From NCBI GenBank assembly GCA_934693215.1, contig CAKUVB010000096.1:1-6759 (forward strand): a stretch of 6,759 nucleotides of DNA, written 5' to 3'. This DNA is from an uncultured Candidatus Melainabacteria bacterium. Lineage in GTDB: Bacteria; Cyanobacteriota; Vampirovibrionia; Gastranaerophilales; Gastranaerophilaceae. The position numbers were made by a program, and so were the translations under genes. The notes under the pieces are model-generated. The model did no database searches. It was given only the letters and a program-made list of their open reading frames with translations, and was not told the origin of the DNA. This document shows, piece after piece, positions 5,194 to 6,759 of this stretch (the stretch's first letter is position 1; each line of letters opens with the position of its first letter).

Positions 5194-6570
5194 ATGTATA
5201 GTATTATTTTAGCAGGTGGTTCAGGTAGCAGATTATGGCCATTATCAAGAGAAATGTGTCCAAAACAATTGCTGAACATACAAAATAATGAAAGTCTTTT
5301 ACAAGAAACTTTTGAAAGATTAGCTTCTTTTATTCCTGCTGAAAATATAATAAGTATAACTAATACAAAGCATTTTTCTAATGTTAAATATCAACTTTCT
5401 TCACTTGCTAAAGATACTAAAGTTTTATCTGAACCTATAGCAAAAAATACTGCTCCGGCAGTTGCTATTACTACAAAATATATTCAATCATTAGAAACGG
5501 ATAACGACCCTCTTATTCTTGTTGCTCCATCAGACCATATAATAAAGCAAACTAAGAAGTTTGAACATACAATAAAAAAAGCTGAACAATTTGCTCTTGA
5601 TGGTAATATAGTAACTTTTGGTGTCAAACCTGATTATCCGGAAACAGGTTTTGGGTATATTAATGTTGAAACCGGCAAGGTTAAACAATTTGTTGAAAAA
5701 CCTCAAAAAGCTGTTGCAGAAGATTTTATAAAACAAGGTAGTTGGTATTGGAACAGTGGAATATTTTTATTTAAGGCTTCTGTAATATTAGAGGCTTTGA
5801 AAAAATATGCAAAAGAGATTTATAACATAGCAAACAAATTTGATTTTTCTGAAACTACAGAGATTCCATTTATAGAATTCGATAAAATGCCTAATATTTC
5901 TATAGATTATGCTGTTATGGAGAAGGCAGATAATCTTGTTCTTGTTGAACTTGAAAGTGATTGGAAAGATATAGGTTCTTGGCAATCTTTGTATGATATG
6001 AATAACAAAGACAAAAACGGAAATGTAAAAATCGGTCATATACTTGATATGGATTCAAAAGATTCGTTTATGTACTCATCTTCAAAACTTGTTGCAACAA
6101 TAGGGTTAGAAGATACTGTCGTTGTAGAAACTGAAGATGCAATTCTTGCTTGTAAGCGAGATAGAGTTCAAGATGTCAAGCAAGTTTTTGAAACTCTTAA
6201 ACAACAACACGATGACACTCATTTGGTACATAAAACTATGTATCGTCCTTGGGGTTTCTATACTGTACTTGCTCAAGGTAATGGTTTTTTAACAAAAATG
6301 ATTCAAGTAAATCCTGGGCAAAAATTATCTATACAATCTCATAACCATAGAAGTGAGCATTGGGTTGTTTTATCAGGTTTAGCAAAGGTTGTTCTTGAGG
6401 GTAAAGATATAATTTTAAGTCCAGGACATAGTGTTGATATTCCGGTAAAGGCTATTCACTCACTACAAAACCCTTATGAAGAAGAATTAAAAATCATAGA
6501 AGTACAAAAAGGTGATTTGCTCATAGAAGAAGATATCATTAGATATGAAGATATGTACGGACGTGTATAA
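5194..6570 (+). CDS. manC: Mannose-1-phosphate guanylyltransferase / mannose-6-phosphate isomerase (bifunctional)
   Basis: The 458-aa length is typical of the ManC/AlgA/CpsB/XanB family. The enzyme isomerises fructose-6-P to mannose-6-P and makes GDP-mannose from mannose-1-P and GTP, in the cytoplasm, supplying surface polysaccharides, LPS or fucose precursors. N-terminal nucleotidyltransferase signs: AGGSGSRLWPLSRE (7-20) with PKQ (23-25), VAPSDHII (110-117; Asp114), FVEKP (166-170), WNSGIF (186-191), SIDYAVMEK (236-244) and DWKDIGSW (256-263). The C-terminal cupin isomerase starts after PWGFY (352-356), with the type II PMI metal site QSHNHRSEHW (381-390) and a second cupin motif near PVKAIHSLQNP (417-427). 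All key residues are present, so both activities are expected. A phosphomannomutase must be supplied elsewhere. No glycan cluster is visible here; the next gene is tRNA modification, overlapping by one base, so co-expression probably reflects position more than pathway. Confidence 0.95.
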   Translation: MYSIILAGGSGSRLWPLSREMCPKQLLNIQNNESLLQETFERLASFIPAENIISITNTKHFSNVKYQLSSLAKDTKVLSEPIAKNTAPAVAITTKYIQSLETDNDPLILVAPSDHIIKQTKKFEHTIKKAEQFALDGNIVTFGVKPDYPETGFGYINVETGKVKQFVEKPQKAVAEDFIKQGSWYWNSGIFLFKASVILEALKKYAKEIYNIANKFDFSETTEIPFIEFDKMPNISIDYAVMEKADNLVLVELESDWKDIGSWQSLYDMNNKDKNGNVKIGHILDMDSKDSFMYSSSKLVATIGLEDTVVVETEDAILACKRDRVQDVKQVFETLKQQHDDTHLVHKTMYRPWGFYTVLAQGNGFLTKMIQVNPGQKLSIQSHNHRSEHWVVLSGLAKVVLEGKDIILSPGHSVDIPVKAIHSLQNPYEEELKIIEVQKGDLLIEEDIIRYEDMYGRV

Positions 6571-6759
6571 TGGCAAAATTCTATTTAAAATCTATGGGGT
6601 GTAAATCCAATCAGTTTGAAGGTCAAATTATTACAGAAAAACTCCTTGAAAAAGGGTTTAAAAGTGTAAAAGATTTTAAAGATGCAGATTTTTATATTTT
6701 AAATTCGTGTACAGTTACTCATAAGAGCGACTCTGAAACTCTTTATTTGTTGAGAAACG
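6570..6759 (+). CDS. mtaB: MtaB/MiaB-family tRNA methylthiotransferase (N-terminal part, cut by window edge)
   Basis: The first 63 codons are visible. KSMGCKSNQFEGQIITEKL (7-25) and DADFYILNSCTVTHKSDSE (38-56) match the UPF0004 domain that opens radical-SAM methylthiotransferases: GCK-x-N-x-x-E with Cys11, and N-x-C-T-V-T with Cys47, two of the three cysteines holding the auxiliary [4Fe-4S] cluster. The GCK and CTVT forms favour MtaB (YqeV type), which makes ms2t6A37 in ANN-decoding tRNAs, over MiaB (usually GCQMN) or RimO. The radical-SAM and TRAM domains lie beyond the edge. ATG shares its A with the TAA stop of manC (TAATG), and no strong Shine-Dalgarno is seen, so translation is probably coupled. 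Confidence 0.88.
   Translation, partial: MAKFYLKSMGCKSNQFEGQIITEKLLEKGFKSVKDFKDADFYILNSCTVTHKSDSETLYLLRN

Noticed and set aside
5530..6039. Two minus-strand ORFs (68 and 83 aa) within manC
   Set aside because: Antisense to conserved ManC motifs, with Phe/Ile/Tyr-rich shadow composition.
1..6759. CRISPR array, tRNA/rRNA gene, insertion sequence, phage or defence system
   Set aside because: No regularly spaced repeats, cloverleaf, transposase, integrase or defence-protein motif was seen on either strand.

Overview
This is an AT-rich bacterial window (roughly 30% GC by eye) with compact genes, clear Shine-Dalgarno sites, and TAA or TAG stops at all five complete or visible gene ends. The style fits a host-associated low-GC lineage. 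The very long, Ala-coil-bearing glycosyltransferase and the small lineage-specific genes recall non-photosynthetic Cyanobacteria (Melainabacteria/Gastranaerophilales), but this is an impression and no marker gene in the window proves it.

Left arm (1-1090, minus strand). Three genes form one apparent operon, read right to left: an uncatalogued 41-aa small protein (1090-965), a 256-aa protein (959-189), and the N-terminus of a PP-loop ATPase resembling the tRNA 2-thiouridylase MnmA (189 to beyond the left edge). The 41-aa protein is a paralogue of the first ~30 residues of the 256-aa protein. The 256-aa stop codon and the PP-loop GTG start share one base.

Centre (1091-4696). A 231-bp divergent intergenic region with several short repeats separates that operon from a 1124-aa plus-strand gene. 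Its core is a GT5 glycogen/starch synthase with the main catalytic motifs intact. The core carries about 290 extra N-terminal residues (two hydrophobic Gly/Ala segments, then an eight-heptad alanine coiled coil), insertions inside the catalytic domain, and a ~170-residue charged helical tail. It looks like a membrane-associated or scaffolded alpha-glucan synthase. A perfect 16-bp inverted repeat with flanking A and T tracts ends it and probably also ends the convergent gene beyond.

Right arm (4786-6759). A minus-strand 80-aa protein of unknown function is divergent from a plus-strand operon. That operon holds a complete bifunctional mannose-1-phosphate guanylyltransferase/mannose-6-phosphate isomerase (GDP-mannose supply for surface glycans), overlapping by one base the start of an MtaB/MiaB-type tRNA methylthiotransferase cut by the right edge.

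The genes look like ordinary chromosomal content: carbohydrate polymer and nucleotide-sugar metabolism mixed with tRNA sulfur modification. I see no mobile element, CRISPR array, tRNA or rRNA. The most unusual items are the architecture of the giant GT5 enzyme, the small protein duplicated as the N-terminal module of its neighbour, and a 9-bp motif present at all three gene-start promoter areas and not noticed in the coding sequence.
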